A stretch of 64,000 nucleotides of DNA from DASXQK01 sp963757155 (GTDB lineage Bacteria > Pseudomonadota > Alphaproteobacteria > Dongiales > Dongiaceae). The DNA lies in assembly GCA_963757155.1 (NCBI GenBank), contig CAVWQS010000040.1:372001-436000 (forward strand). The letters are read 5' to 3'. Positions within the stretch are counted from its first letter, which is position 1, and each line of letters begins with the position of its first letter. Made by a program: the position numbers and the translations under genes. Below the pieces are notes generated by a model, which had not been told where the DNA came from, did not search any database, and worked only from the letters and a program-made list of their open reading frames with translations. Shown one piece after another: positions 46,960 to 56,526 of this stretch.

Positions 46960-48279
46960 CTATTTGATATAGCCGGCCTTCGTCATGGCCCGCGTCGTCA
47001 GGGCTTGGGCGCGGGCAAGCGCGTCATCGACCGTGGTGTCGCCCGACAGCGCGGCAGCGAACAACTGACCGACGCTGGTCGCGATGCCCTGGAACTCCGG
47101 GATCGCGGCGAACTGCACCCCGACATAGGGCTTGGGCTTCAGCGTGCCGGTGATCGGATCGGCCGTATCGATCGCCTTCAGGGTCATCGCGGCGAAGGGG
47201 GCTGCCTTCAGGTAATCCGCATTGGCATAGAGCGATTTGCGGGTGCCCGGCGGGACATTCGCCCAGCCTTCCTTGGCGGCCACGAGCTGGAGATATTCCT
47301 TGCCCGTCGCCCAGGCGATGAACTTCTCGGCGGCCTCGACCTTCTGCGAGCCGGCGGGAACGGCCAGCGACCAGGCCCAGAGCCAATTGGCGCCCTTGCA
47401 GGTGACCTCGCAAGGGGCCGGCGCAAAGCCGACCTGATCGGCGACCTTCGACTGCTTGGGATCGCTGACGAAGGAGGCGGCGACCGTGGCATCGACCCAC
47501 ATGCCGCATTTGCCCGAGTCGAACAGCGCGAGGTTCTCGTTGAAGCCGTTGGAGGAGGCGCCCGGAGGCCCGTAATTCTTCATCAGATCGACATAGAAGG
47601 TCAGCGCCGCCTTCCACTCCGGTCCGTCGAACTCCGGCTTCCACTGCTCGTTGAACCAGCGGCCGCCGAAGGCATTGGCCAGCGTCGTCAGGAAGGCCAT
47701 GTTCTCGCCCCAGCCGGCCTTGCCGCGGAGGCAAATGCCATAGGTCTCGGTGGCGGGATCGGTGATCTTCGCCGCGGCCGTCTTGACGAAGTCCCAGGTC
47801 GGCTGCTCCGGCATGGTGAGGCCGGCCTTGGCGAAGAGATCCTTGCGGTACATCAGCATGGAGCTCTCGCCGTAGAAGGGCGCGGCATAAAGCTTGCCGT
47901 CGACGGTCAGGCCGGTGCGGATCGCGGGGAGGAGATCGTCGACATCATAGGCGGTGCCGAGATTGTCGAGCGGCACCAGCCAGCCCTTCTTGGCCCAGAT
48001 CGGCACCTCATAAGTGCCGATGGTGAGGACGTCGAACTGCCCGCCCTTGGTGGCGATGTCGGTCGTGACCCGCTGGCGGAGCATGTTCTCCTCCAGCGTC
48101 ACCCATTCGAGATCGATACCGGGATTCTTGGCCTTGAAATCATCCGTCAGGCTCTGCATGCGGATCATGTCGCCATTATTGACGGTGGCGATGGTGAGCT
48201 TGACGTCGTCGGCCATGGCCGGCCATGCCAAGCCGGCAAGAATGCCTGCACTCGCCAGGATTCGGAGCGCCGTCCTCAT
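46960..48279 (-). CDS. Polyol ABC importer substrate-binding protein (SmoE type)
   Basis: 439-residue family-1 extracellular solute receptor. Signal peptide MRTALRILASAGILAGLAWP with AMA cleavage, then VKLTIATVNNGDMIRMQSL. The phrases LYAAPFYGESSMLMYRKDLFAKAGLTMPEQPTW and CGMWVDATVAASFV are typical of sorbitol/mannitol receptors. ATG 48279 follows GGGAGGAAGTG; a GTG one codon earlier is possible. It is the first gene of the polyol operon; the SorC-type regulator lies 149 bases upstream in the same direction. Confidence 0.92.
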   Translation of the reverse strand: MRTALRILASAGILAGLAWPAMADDVKLTIATVNNGDMIRMQSLTDDFKAKNPGIDLEWVTLEENMLRQRVTTDIATKGGQFDVLTIGTYEVPIWAKKGWLVPLDNLGTAYDVDDLLPAIRTGLTVDGKLYAAPFYGESSMLMYRKDLFAKAGLTMPEQPTWDFVKTAAAKITDPATETYGICLRGKAGWGENMAFLTTLANAFGGRWFNEQWKPEFDGPEWKAALTFYVDLMKNYGPPGASSNGFNENLALFDSGKCGMWVDATVAASFVSDPKQSKVADQVGFAPAPCEVTCKGANWLWAWSLAVPAGSQKVEAAEKFIAWATGKEYLQLVAAKEGWANVPPGTRKSLYANADYLKAAPFAAMTLKAIDTADPITGTLKPKPYVGVQFAAIPEFQGIATSVGQLFAAALSGDTTVDDALARAQALTTRAMTKAGYIK

Positions 48280-48427
48280 CACTTCCTCCCATGGTTAGCT
48301 ATGAGCTTTTGCCCAACTTGAGGGCATATACTCGATCCTTGCTGCCCAAAGTCAAGGCAGAATCGTCGCTGCGGCGCAGCATGGGCCGCCCCGAATTCAG
48401 AAATCGTGAAGGGAGGAGAAGCGGCCG

Positions 48428-49384
48428 CTACCGCTTCAGCAGCCGCTCGGCCGTGGTCTCATTGGTGATGAGCCCGGTGATCAGCCGGCCCGCCAGCGCC
48501 CCGGCCAGCGCTTCGGTCTTTGTCGGGCCCATGGCGGCGCCGATGACGAGGCGCTTGGCGGGCTGGTCGAGGGTGACGCTGGCGACCCGCTCATTGGTCA
48601 GCCCCTCGATCAGGGCGCCGCTCCGGTCGAAGGCCCAGCCGGTGACCTCGCCCACGGCGCCGGCCTTGAGCAGGGCCCGCATGTCGTCGCGGGTGACGAA
48701 GCCATCCTGAAGCAAGGGCGCGCTCTCGCCGAGATGGCCGACGCCCACGAAGGTGACATCGGCATGGCGGGCGAGATCGACCACATGCTTCACCGGCTTC
48801 TGGGCCAGCAGCAGCTTCTTCTCGGCCAGCGTGCTGGCGATGACCGGCAAGGGCATGGGGTAGTGGGGCGCCCGGACCGCATCGGCGACCCGGGTGATCA
48901 CGTCATAGAAGGAGGCGGAGCCGTCGGGGGCGATATTGCCCACCAGGGAGACGATCTTGTGCTGCGGGCAATCCATGGGCGGCAGCTGGTCGGCGGCGGC
49001 GCGCAGCGTCCGCCCCGAGCCCAGGGCGATGACGATGGGATGCTGGGATTCCAGCCGGCGCTCCAGCTCGGCGGCCGTCGCCTCCGCCACGCCCAGGACC
49101 ACCGATTGCGAGGCCGGATCGGCCGGGACGACCTCGCAAAGCTCGAGGCCGTATTTGTCCGTGAGCCTCTGGGAGAGCTGGAGGCAATGGGCGATGGGAT
49201 GATCGAGGCGAACCTTGATCAGCCGGCGGCTCACCGCCAGCGATACCAGCCGCTGGGCCGTCTGGCGGGAGACGCCCAGCTTGCTGGCGATCTCATCCTG
49301 GGTATTGCCGGCGATGTAATAGAGCCAGCCGGCCCGGGCTGCGTCGTCGAGCCTGTTCAATTCCAGCTCCGGTGTTTTCGCCAT
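48428..49384 (-). CDS. SorC/DeoR-type sugar-binding transcriptional regulator
   Basis: 318-residue SorC-family regulator. The N-terminal HTH is YYIAGNTQDEIASKLGVSRQTAQRLVSLAVSRRLI. The sugar-phosphate-isomerase-like effector domain follows, with SGRTLRAAADQLPP, VSLVGNIAPDGSASFYDV and VGVGHLGESAPLLQDGF. It is placed directly before the polyol importer and probably controls it in response to a (phospho)polyol or ketose. The 49385-49569 stretch on its 5' side holds only promoter-like sequence for this gene and the small gene at 49570. Confidence 0.92.
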   Translation of the reverse strand: MAKTPELELNRLDDAARAGWLYYIAGNTQDEIASKLGVSRQTAQRLVSLAVSRRLIKVRLDHPIAHCLQLSQRLTDKYGLELCEVVPADPASQSVVLGVAEATAAELERRLESQHPIVIALGSGRTLRAAADQLPPMDCPQHKIVSLVGNIAPDGSASFYDVITRVADAVRAPHYPMPLPVIASTLAEKKLLLAQKPVKHVVDLARHADVTFVGVGHLGESAPLLQDGFVTRDDMRALLKAGAVGEVTGWAFDRSGALIEGLTNERVASVTLDQPAKRLVIGAAMGPTKTEALAGALAGRLITGLITNETTAERLLKR

Positions 49385-49569
49385 GACTCGCCTTCTCGTT
49401 CCGGCGCCGACGATAATCCCAAGACTCCGCCGGGGGAAAGGCGGATGTGGATGGTGAGGATAAAGGGGGGATCAAGCCCAGCTATCGCGCCTGGCTAGAA
49501 ATTCTGCCTTGTCGCAAGCCCCTTGCATCCTAGATTGAGGGCAAGCATCCACCCACGCGGCAGGAGGCC

Positions 49570-49800
49570 ATGATGAAGACAGCCTGGAAAGAGCCGAAGC
49601 TCGAGGATCTGCTGGACGATCCCATCCTCGATGTCCTCCTCGCCCATGATCGTATCAGCCGTGACGATCTGCATGAGGTGGTGGAACAGGCGCGCCGCGC
49701 CCTGGCCCTCGCGCCCCGGGCCTGGAAGCTCGAGGAGGCGGTCTGCGACGCGCCGGCTGCCATGGTCAAGGCCCACCCCCGCGACTTCGCCACTTGCTGA
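49570..49800 (+). CDS. Small hypothetical protein, 76 aa
   Basis: MMKTAWKEPKLEDLLDDPIL..., a short acidic then helical protein with no membrane segment; the end is AMVKAHPRDFATC. A GCAGGAGGCC ribosome site lies 3-6 bases before the two candidate ATGs (49570, 49573), which supports real translation. No family is recognised. It stands alone between a divergent SorC gene and a palindromic repeat that may serve as its terminator. Confidence 0.65.
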   Translation: MMKTAWKEPKLEDLLDDPILDVLLAHDRISRDDLHEVVEQARRALALAPRAWKLEEAVCDAPAAMVKAHPRDFATC

Positions 49801-49829
49801 GGCCCTAGCCGAAATCAAACTACATCCTC

Positions 49830-49908
49830 CGTCATTCCCGCGAAAGCGGGAATCCAGGGCGACAAGCGAGACCTGCGGCCCTGGATTCCCGCTTTCGCGG
49901 GAATGACG
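49830..49908. repeat. Intact palindromic intergenic repeat (copy 4)
   Basis: CGTCATTCCCGCGAAAGCGG..., linker GCGACAAGCGAGACCTGC, and the inverse arm ending GGGAATGACG. It is nearly identical to the copy at 26283 including the linker. It separates the convergent small gene and the AmiE/NamZ-like gene. No insertion. Confidence 0.9.
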
Positions 49909-49944
49909 GCTGGGGGCTGGACGTCCTATTGAGCGTCCGGCCGG

Positions 49945-52222
49945 TCAATACTGAATGTATTTGGCGCGGGTTTGGAGAAAGCTCGCCAGGGCCGGCTGCC
50001 AGATCCTGACGATATCCTCCGGCTCCAGGTTGCTCTTCAGCGCATCGAGCACGGGGGGTGAGCCGATCATTCCCAGCATGGCGTCGAGCTTGAGACTTCC
50101 GGGATAGAGGCGTGCCAGGGCCACGATCAGCTCGATGCCGAGGCGGGGGGTATCGAGCGCATTGCGATCGGTCACCGTAATGCGAACCCCATGGCAAGCC
50201 ACGCCGGCGAAATTGCTGCTGGTCGGGGTAAAATCCGCCGGGGCGAAACTTACGCCAGGTATCGCGCGCTTCGCCATATAGGCGGCCAGGGTCCCGCCGT
50301 CGATCCACGGCGCGCCGAGGAGCTCGAAGGGCGTCGGGGTGCCGCGGCCGACGCTGATCGCCGCCCCTTCCAGCAAGCCCACGCCCGGATAGAGGTCGAC
50401 GCCTGCCAGGCGCTGCAGGTTCGGCGAGGGGCCGATCCAGTGCAGACCGGTCTGATCGAACCATTCCCGCCGGCCATAGTAGCGCATGGCGACGACATGG
50501 AGCTTGGCGCTCAGCTGCTCCTCCGCGTTGAACATCCGGGCCAGCTCACCCATGGTCATGCCGTGGCGCACCGGCATCGGCATATAGCCGGTGAAGGATG
50601 TCAGGGACGGATCGAGGACCGGGCCTTGAACGGCCTCGGCGTTTATCAGGGTCCGGCCGGTCGAGGACATAGATCTCCAGGCCGTTCTCCGATGCCGCTT
50701 CCATGGCATAGGCCATGGTCGTGGAATAGGTATAGAAGCGGGCCCCCACATCCTGCAGATCGACGACCAGGGTATCCAGACCGGCAAGCATCTCCGCGGT
50801 GGGCCGCAAGGTGGCGCCATAGAGGCTGTAGACCCGCAAGCCGGTCGGCGCATCGATCCCCGAGGTCACCTGGCTGTTCTGATCCGCGGTCAGGCCGTGC
50901 TCCGGGCTGAAGAGCACACGCAGGCCGGAGCCGAGCGCGGCGCGCATCACATCGATGGTCCGCCGTCCGGCACCGTCCTGGCCCGCGATATTGGTGATGA
51001 GCCCGACCTGCCGTCCGCGCAGGCTGCGAAACTCCTGCGCCTCCAGCACGTCGATGCCCGTGAGCACCTTGCGGCTGCCCGCCGCGGCGGCGCCGACGAT
51101 GCCGGCGATGCGGCGAAACAGCGTCCGGGTCTCGCCGGTGGCATCGGGATGCAGGCGGTTGGTGAGCACGATCATGAAGCTCCGGCTCGCCGGATCGATC
51201 CAGATCGCCGTGCCGGTATAGCCGGTATGGCCGAAGGACCGCGGCGAGAAGGCCGGCGCGAAGACCGTGGCATAGGCCGAATCGATGTCCCAGCCATAGC
51301 CGCGAATGGCGGATTGGCCGAGGGGGCTTTGCGGCCGGGTCATGGCGGCGATGGAGGCCGGCGACAGGATGCGATGGCCCTGGGCGCTGCCGCCGGAGAG
51401 CAGCATCTCGGCGAATTTGGCGAGATCATCCGCCGTGCCGAACAGCCCGGCATGTCCCGCGACCTCGCCCATGTGAAAGGCCATGGGATCCTGCACGGCA
51501 CCCCAGCGCAGGGTGCCATTCTCGATATCGGCGGGGGCGATCCGGTCGCGCAGGGCCAGGGGCGGCATGAACATCGTCTCGCGCATGCCCATGGGCTCGA
51601 AGATATAGCGGCGGGCATAGGCATCGAGAGACAGGCCCGAGACGCGCCGGACGATCTCGCCCAGGGCCGCGAAATCGATGTCGCTGTAGAGGAACTTGCC
51701 CGGCGTCTTGGCCGGGGGAATGGATTCGATCTTGGCGATCGCCTCGTCATAGCCGGACCAGCCCGCCGGCGGCAGATCCGGCGGCAAGGCCGAGTAATGC
51801 GTCAGGAGCTCCCGGATCGTGATCACCCCTTTGCCGCCGCCGGCGAAGGCGGGCCAATAGGCCGCCACGGGCTTATCGAGGTCGATCAGCCCGCGCTCCG
51901 TCAGCTGCATGATCGCCGTCGTGGTGACGATCACCTTGGTCAAGGAGGCGAGGTCGAAGATCGTATCGACGGTCATCGGCGCCTGGCGTGGCGTGATGGA
52001 CCGAAGGCCGAAGGCCTGGCGATAGACGATGCGCCCGCCGATGCCGACCACGACGACGGCGCCGGGAATATGGCCGGCCTGGATCTCATCGCGAACGACG
52101 CCGGAGATGGCCTGCAGCCGCTGCTCGATCTCAGTCTGCGCGGCGCAGGCGGCGGGGATGGCGCCGAAGACGACGAAGCCCGTCAGCAGCAGGCCAACCC
52201 AATGGCGAAGGGAAAACCGCAA
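49945..52222 (-). CDS. Serine hydrolase (AmiE/beta-lactamase-like) fused to NamZ (DUF1343) muramidase, frameshifted
   Basis: About 750 residues. A signal peptide (HWVGLLLTGFVVFGAIPAAC) follows a probable TTG start at 52222, preceded by a weak GCAGGG. Domain 1 is a penicillin-binding/AmpC-like hydrolase with SLTK (Ser93, Lys96) and the YSD and HTGYTG motifs. Domain 2 is DUF1343 (NamZ, exo-beta-N-acetylmuramidase): GRQVGLITNIAG, LFSPEHGL, DLQDVGARFYTYSTTM. After IYVLDRP an indel near 50655 shifts the frame to INAEAVQGPVLDPSLTSF..., ending at 49945. In Bacillus AmiE and NamZ are separate muropeptide-recycling enzymes; here they are fused and exported. Confidence 0.85.
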
Positions 52223-52238
52223 GCGGCGTGCCCTGCGG

Positions 52239-53491
52239 CTACCGGCGGCTGGATTCCTCGGGCATGAGGCCATCGGTCGAATAGACATTGCGGGGATTCC
52301 AGAGCATCCAGCCGATGGCGCCGGCGCGATCGGCGCCCTGGATCTGCGCCGAGATCTCGGCGGTGCCGAACTTGCGCCGGTCGAAGGCATAGTCGGGGAA
52401 ACCCTGGAGCCAGGGCCGATAGCGGACGGGCGAAGCGGCCGTCCGCCGCATGGCCTCGGTGAGGGTGTCATAGACGATATTATAGGGGCTCAGCACCGGG
52501 TTGCGATGGCCGGGAATTCCGAATTGAAAGCCCGAGGGGTAGAGCATGGGGGAGAGATAGTCGACAACCCCCGCCAGCTCCTCGAGCTTCTGGCCGATGA
52601 AGGTGTCATTGGTGTTCCAGGAGACATAGCCGAAGATATCGGCCGAGGTGAACACATTGTAAGGCTGGAGGTGCTGCCGGGCGTTGCGCAGGAAGCCGGT
52701 AATGGCCGCCACCCGATCGGGCTGGGTCGAGGTTTTCGCCAGCACCACCCCGGTGGCATCGGGAAATCTCACGTAATCGAACTGGATCTCGTCGAAGCCG
52801 GCCGCCGCGGCCTCCTCGGCGACGCTGATCGCATAGTCCTGGGCCGCCGTCTGGAAGGGATCGATCCAGGCAAGCCCTTCGCGATCGTGCCACAGCGTCC
52901 CATTGGCGTTCTTGATGGCCCATTGCGGCCTCGCCTGGGCCAGCAGCGTGTCCTTGAAGACGACGACCCGGGCAATCGTATAGATCCCCTTGGCCTTCAA
53001 CTGGGCCACGAGTCCGGCGAGATTGCCGATGGTTCGCACCTTGGTGGCGCCGATCTCCGCCGCCAGCGGCACCTTGCTGGCATAGGGAATGAGGCCCCGG
53101 TCGCCCTTGACATCGATGACAAGGGTATTGAGTCCCGCCGCTTTCATGACGTCGAGCGCCGGGTTGCGCAGAGCGGGCGCACCGATGCCGTAGACGGTGA
53201 GATAGAGCCCTTCCGTTCGCAGAGGCTCGAGGGTGAGGACCTGGCTATCCCCATCCTCCAGCTCGGCCTCGATCCGACCATAGCCGGGGGCCCGCGCCAG
53301 GAGGCTCGGCCCGGCGGCTTCGATGCGAAACTTTCCCTCGGCGTCGCTGACGGCCAACTGATCGCCCGAGGTGATCGTGGCGCCGGCGACGGGCGCACCC
53401 GTCTCCTTGTCGACGACCGTGCCCTCTTTCTCCGCCCCCCATGCCCAGGCCGATGCCGAGAGCAGCAGGAGGAGGGACGAGCAGCGAGCAT
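52239..53491 (-). CDS. DUF4015 putative glycoside hydrolase with N-terminal carboxypeptidase-regulatory-like segment
   Basis: Exported protein of about 410 residues. The TIM-barrel-like DUF4015 core includes GLNTLVIDVKGDRGLIPY, AGFDEIQFDYVRFP and GVVDYLSPMLYPSG, close to putative glycosyl hydrolases. In front lies a small beta domain (GTVVDKETGAPVAGATITSGD) and a hydrophobic stretch LLLLLSASAWAWGA that looks like a signal peptide. No start codon exists in that frame; ATG 53491 (MLAAR) is one frame off, so an indel near 53480 is likely. A shorter start at about 53357 would lose the signal. It is the middle gene of a wall operon. Confidence 0.78.
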
Positions 53492-53551
53492 GGACCCGCG
53501 CGCCGCGACAAGGAGGGAGAACATCCCATCATCTGGCCTTTGCAATCTCGT

Positions 53552-54403
53552 TCAATATTCGGAAACTTGCTTCATATCGATCGGGCCCTTCAGCAGCCGG
53601 GCGAAGGCGGGACCCCGGTCGTGATCGCTGACGATGTAGCGGGGCAGGGCCATGATCGGCTCGGCCGAGGTGACCGGCCGCCGGTCGATGGAAAAGGCGG
53701 CGACATAGCCCGCCTTCGTGGCCGCGCTCATCAGCTCCGGGTCGTAGATGCCATAGGGCCAGGCCAGGAGATCCACGGTGCCGCCCAGATGCCCCTCGAG
53801 CGCCTGCTTGGAGAAGACGAGCTGCTTGCGAAGGAATTTCTCGTAGGCATCGGCGCTCAGCCGCTTTTTCTCGACGCGGAAGTTCGGATGCCAGTAGGTG
53901 TGGGACTGCACATCGACGAGGCCGGATTTCTTCATCTCCGCAAGCTGCTGCCAGGTCAGGGCATAGGGCGCGTTCGAGATGGCGGAAGGGTAGATGAACA
54001 GGGTGACCGGCACGCCGTAGCGCTGGATCAGCGGAAACATGTCGGTATAGACCGACCGGTGGCCGTCATCGGCGGTGAGGACGACGGCACGCTCAGGCAG
54101 GACCACCGCTGGGTCTTTCAGCTTCCGGAGCAGGTCCTTGAGGGGGATCACCGTATAGTCGAGGGATTTGATGCTCTTCAGCTGTCCCTCGAAATCGGCG
54201 GTGGTTACCGTCATCGTATTGGGCACGGTGGGGCCGAAGCGGTGGTAGAGGAGGATGGAGACCTTGATCGGCGCGACCACCTCGGCCGCGTGCACCCCGG
54301 GGACGGCGGTGAGCATCGTCAGGGCGGCCATCGTTGCCAACAACCGGCGACGGCCCAGGAGCGCTGGCTCCCGGCCCGGTGCTGGCAACAATCTTTCCGC
54401 CAT
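53552..54403 (-). CDS. Polysaccharide deacetylase (NodB-homology, carbohydrate esterase 4)
   Basis: 283-residue exported esterase. An N-terminal basic/hydrophobic stretch (RRRLLATMAALTMLTAVPG with VHA) serves as signal. The NodB motifs are VVLTADDGHRS (a variant of TFDDG, with Ala for Phe) and VDVQSHTYWHP (metal His). LLAWPYGIYDPELMSAA supplies the C-terminal motif. It removes N-acetyl groups from a polysaccharide such as peptidoglycan or an exopolysaccharide. It heads the minus-strand operon with DUF4015 and AmiE/NamZ-like genes. Confidence 0.9.
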   Translation of the reverse strand: MAERLLPAPGREPALLGRRRLLATMAALTMLTAVPGVHAAEVVAPIKVSILLYHRFGPTVPNTMTVTTADFEGQLKSIKSLDYTVIPLKDLLRKLKDPAVVLPERAVVLTADDGHRSVYTDMFPLIQRYGVPVTLFIYPSAISNAPYALTWQQLAEMKKSGLVDVQSHTYWHPNFRVEKKRLSADAYEKFLRKQLVFSKQALEGHLGGTVDLLAWPYGIYDPELMSAATKAGYVAAFSIDRRPVTSAEPIMALPRYIVSDHDRGPAFARLLKGPIDMKQVSEY

Positions 54404-54689
54404 TCCTAGTCTACCCTTTGCCCACGGCCCCGGCGGCGAATCGCCAAATCATCGGCCGCTCATGCAATATAAAGCGCCCTGTGCCAATTCGCACGATGAA
54501 GTCCAATCCAGAGCGCCGAAAACTCCCCGCGATCGCGCGAACGCGTGCTAGAGAAATCGACGAAGATCAAAAGAGTTGCCTTTGGAAGATGGCCTGGGGT
54601 CGATTTGGCCGACGGCGGGCCGTCGCGCGATCTTGCTTTCTCGCGCATCGCGGGTAGCGCCCGCTGCGCGACGCCTAGGGAGAGCGACC
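54404..54689. other. Intergenic region, no convincing gene
   Basis: 286 bases between the divergent deacetylase and DUF302 genes. It includes a short AT-richer spot (CAATATAAAG near 54466) that may be part of a promoter, and GGGAGAGCGACC before the DUF302 ATG. A 53-codon open frame from 54496 has no ribosome site or protein-like character. Confidence 0.5.
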
Positions 54690-55089
54690 ATGTCCGATGA
54701 CGGCCTGATCACCCTCGCCAGCAACCACCCCGTCAAGGCGACGATGGACAGGCTCGAGGCCGCCTTGCGGGACAAGGGCATCACCCTCTTCGCCCGGATC
54801 GATCATGCGGCCGGCGCCGCCTCGGTCGACATGCCGCTGCGGCCGACGGAGCTCATCATCTTCGGCAATCCCAAGGCCGGCACGCCGCTCATGCAGGCCA
54901 GGCAGAGCATCGGCATCGACCTGCCGTTGAAGATGCTGGGCTGGCAGGATGCGGCGGGCAAAGTCTGGCTCGCCTATAACGATCCGGCCTGGCTCGCGCG
55001 CCGGCATGGGCTGGGAAGGCGAGGCGGAGGCGGCCGTCGCCGGCCTCGCCAAGGCCCTGGCGATGCTGGCCGCCGGCGCTGTAGCATGA
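54690..55089 (+). CDS. DUF302-domain protein, frameshift near C-terminus
   Basis: About 132 residues. The DUF302 fold is clear: TLASNHPVKATMDRLEAALRD, ITLFARIDHAAGA, ELIIFGNPKAGTPLMQA and GIDLPLKMLGWQDAAGKVWLAYNDPAWLARRHG. The expected helical end (EAEAAVAGLAKALAMLAAGA) is in another frame after about 55018, stopping at 55089. Function of the family is not established; members are small soluble or periplasmic proteins often near heavy-metal or redox genes. It lies just before the nitrile-hydratase-like genes. Confidence 0.82.
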
Positions 55090-55118
55090 TGCGATAGCGC
55101 CGCAGAGCCGAGGAAGCC

Positions 55119-55424
55119 ATGGCCGCGTCAGCCCAACCCCCTTCCCCCGCCTTCCGGGTCGATGATCGCGTCCGGATCCGCAATCGCACCCCCGTCGGCC
55201 ATTACCGCACGCCGATGTATGTCCGCGGCAAGACCGGGCATATCGAGCGCGTCCTCGACCTCTTCCTCGACCCGGAGGCGGAGGGCTATGGCAGGAACGA
55301 AGGCGGCAAGATTCGCCTCTATCGGGTGCGCTTCAAGCAGCGCGATCTCTGGCCGGACTATGCCGGCGGGCCCGAGGACGAGCTCCAGATCGAGATGTAC
55401 GAGCCTTGGCTCGAGCGCGCCTGA
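55119..55424 (+). CDS. Nitrile/thiocyanate hydratase beta-type subunit (C-terminal SH3-like domain)
   Basis: 101 residues equal to the C-terminal beta-barrel half of a nitrile hydratase beta subunit: VDDRVRIRNRTPVGHYRTPMYVRGKTGHIERV, then RLYRVRFKQRDLWPDYAG and DELQIEMYEPWLE. Full beta subunits have an added N-terminal helical half; here that half is a separate gene at 56095. This split is known from thiocyanate hydrolase and from the three-subunit toyocamycin nitrile hydratase. GAGGAAGCC precedes ATG 55119. Confidence 0.88.
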   Translation: MAASAQPPSPAFRVDDRVRIRNRTPVGHYRTPMYVRGKTGHIERVLDLFLDPEAEGYGRNEGGKIRLYRVRFKQRDLWPDYAGGPEDELQIEMYEPWLERA

Positions 55425-55438
55425 GAGGAGAGGGCCCC

Positions 55439-56098
55439 ATGTCCGACCAAGACCACGACCATGACCACGATCATCCCGGCACCGCCAAGGACGAAGGCCC
55501 GCCGAGCTACTATGCAATCCTCGAAATCTCGCTGCGCGAGCTTCTGACCGAGGCCGGGCTGATCACCGCCGATGAGCATCGCCGGCAGATCGAGATCCTG
55601 GATTCCCGCTCGCCCGCCTTGGGGGCCAAGGTCGTCGCCCGTGCCTGGGTCGATCCCGCCTACAAGAAGCGCCTGTTGGAGGACGGCTCCGCCGCCTGCG
55701 AGGAGCTGGGTGTCACCATGTATGACGGCACCAGGCTGATCGTGCATGAGAACACCGACAAGCTGCATAATGTCGTGGTCTGCACGCTCTGCTCCTGCTA
55801 TCCGCGGCCGGTGCTGGGCCTGCCGCCGGACTGGTACAAGAACAAGCAATACCGGGCGCGGGTGGTGAAAGAGCCGCGCGCCGTGCTGAAGGAATTCGGC
55901 ACCGTGATCCCCGACGGGGTGGAGATCCGCGTGCATGATTCCAACGCCAATATGCGCTACCTCATCCTGCCCGCGCGCCCGGCGGGCAGCGAGGCGATGA
56001 CCGAGGCCGAGCTCGCCGAGCTGGTCACCCGGGACGCCATGATCGGCGTCACCACCGTCAAACCCCTTGCCGCCGCCAGCCAGGGAGCCCGCTCATGA
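55439..56098 (+). CDS. Nitrile/thiocyanate hydratase catalytic alpha-type subunit, cobalt type
   Basis: 219-residue catalytic subunit. The claw motif VVCTLCSCYPRPVLGLPPDWYK (residues 115-120 CTLCSC) has Thr in the second place, the cobalt-type signature (iron-type enzymes have Ser); two Cys are normally oxidised in the active site. The N-terminus is a His/Asp run (DHDHDHDHP) that could bind cobalt. The C-terminus is LAELVTRDAMIGV. ATG 55439 follows GAGAGGAGAGGGCC. It hydrates nitriles to amides or hydrolyses thiocyanate, in complex with the two flanking small subunits. Confidence 0.92.
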   Translation: MSDQDHDHDHDHPGTAKDEGPPSYYAILEISLRELLTEAGLITADEHRRQIEILDSRSPALGAKVVARAWVDPAYKKRLLEDGSAACEELGVTMYDGTRLIVHENTDKLHNVVVCTLCSCYPRPVLGLPPDWYKNKQYRARVVKEPRAVLKEFGTVIPDGVEIRVHDSNANMRYLILPARPAGSEAMTEAELAELVTRDAMIGVTTVKPLAAASQGARS

Positions 56099-56424
56099 GC
56101 ACGACCGAGAATCTGGTCAAGCAGCGCGCCAATGACATCGGCGGCCTGGAGACCGGCCCCATCGCCATGGTCGATCACGAGATGCTGCCCTGGGAAAAGC
56201 GCTGCCATGCGCTGCTCGACATCCTCGACGTTCATAAAATCGTCAACACCGAGGAGAAGCGCCGGGGCGTGGAGGATCTGGGATCGGAGATGATCGGCAA
56301 GCTCACCTATTACGAGCGCTGGATCGTCTCGGCGATCAATGTCCTGCTGGAAAAGCGCGTGCTGACGCCCGATCAGCTGGCCAAAAAGACGGCCGAGGTC
56401 GAGGCGCGATTCAAGAAGGCGTAG
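56095..56424 (+). CDS. Nitrile/thiocyanate hydratase beta-type subunit (N-terminal helical half)
   Basis: 109 residues matching the N-terminal helical half of nitrile hydratase beta (alpha subunit of thiocyanate hydrolase): DIGGLETGPIAMVDHEMLPWEKRCHALLDIL, then KLTYYERWIVSAINVLLEKRVLTPDQLA. Its ATG overlaps the catalytic-subunit stop by four bases. Together with 55119 it replaces a full-length beta subunit. No activator/cobalt-chaperone gene (P14K-like) follows; the next feature is the repeat with IS30. Confidence 0.87.
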   Translation: MSTTENLVKQRANDIGGLETGPIAMVDHEMLPWEKRCHALLDILDVHKIVNTEEKRRGVEDLGSEMIGKLTYYERWIVSAINVLLEKRVLTPDQLAKKTAEVEARFKKA

Positions 56425-56526
56425 AGCCGTCCCTCTCTACCGTCATTCCCGCGCAAGCGGGAATCCAGGGCCACATGCTCAGGACCTCGCCGGTTGCCCT
56501 GGATCCCCTGAGTTCACAAACGAAGT

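Noticed and set aside
54496..54657. Short open frame before the DUF302 gene
   Set aside because: No ribosome site, basic low-complexity product, overlaps the probable promoter.
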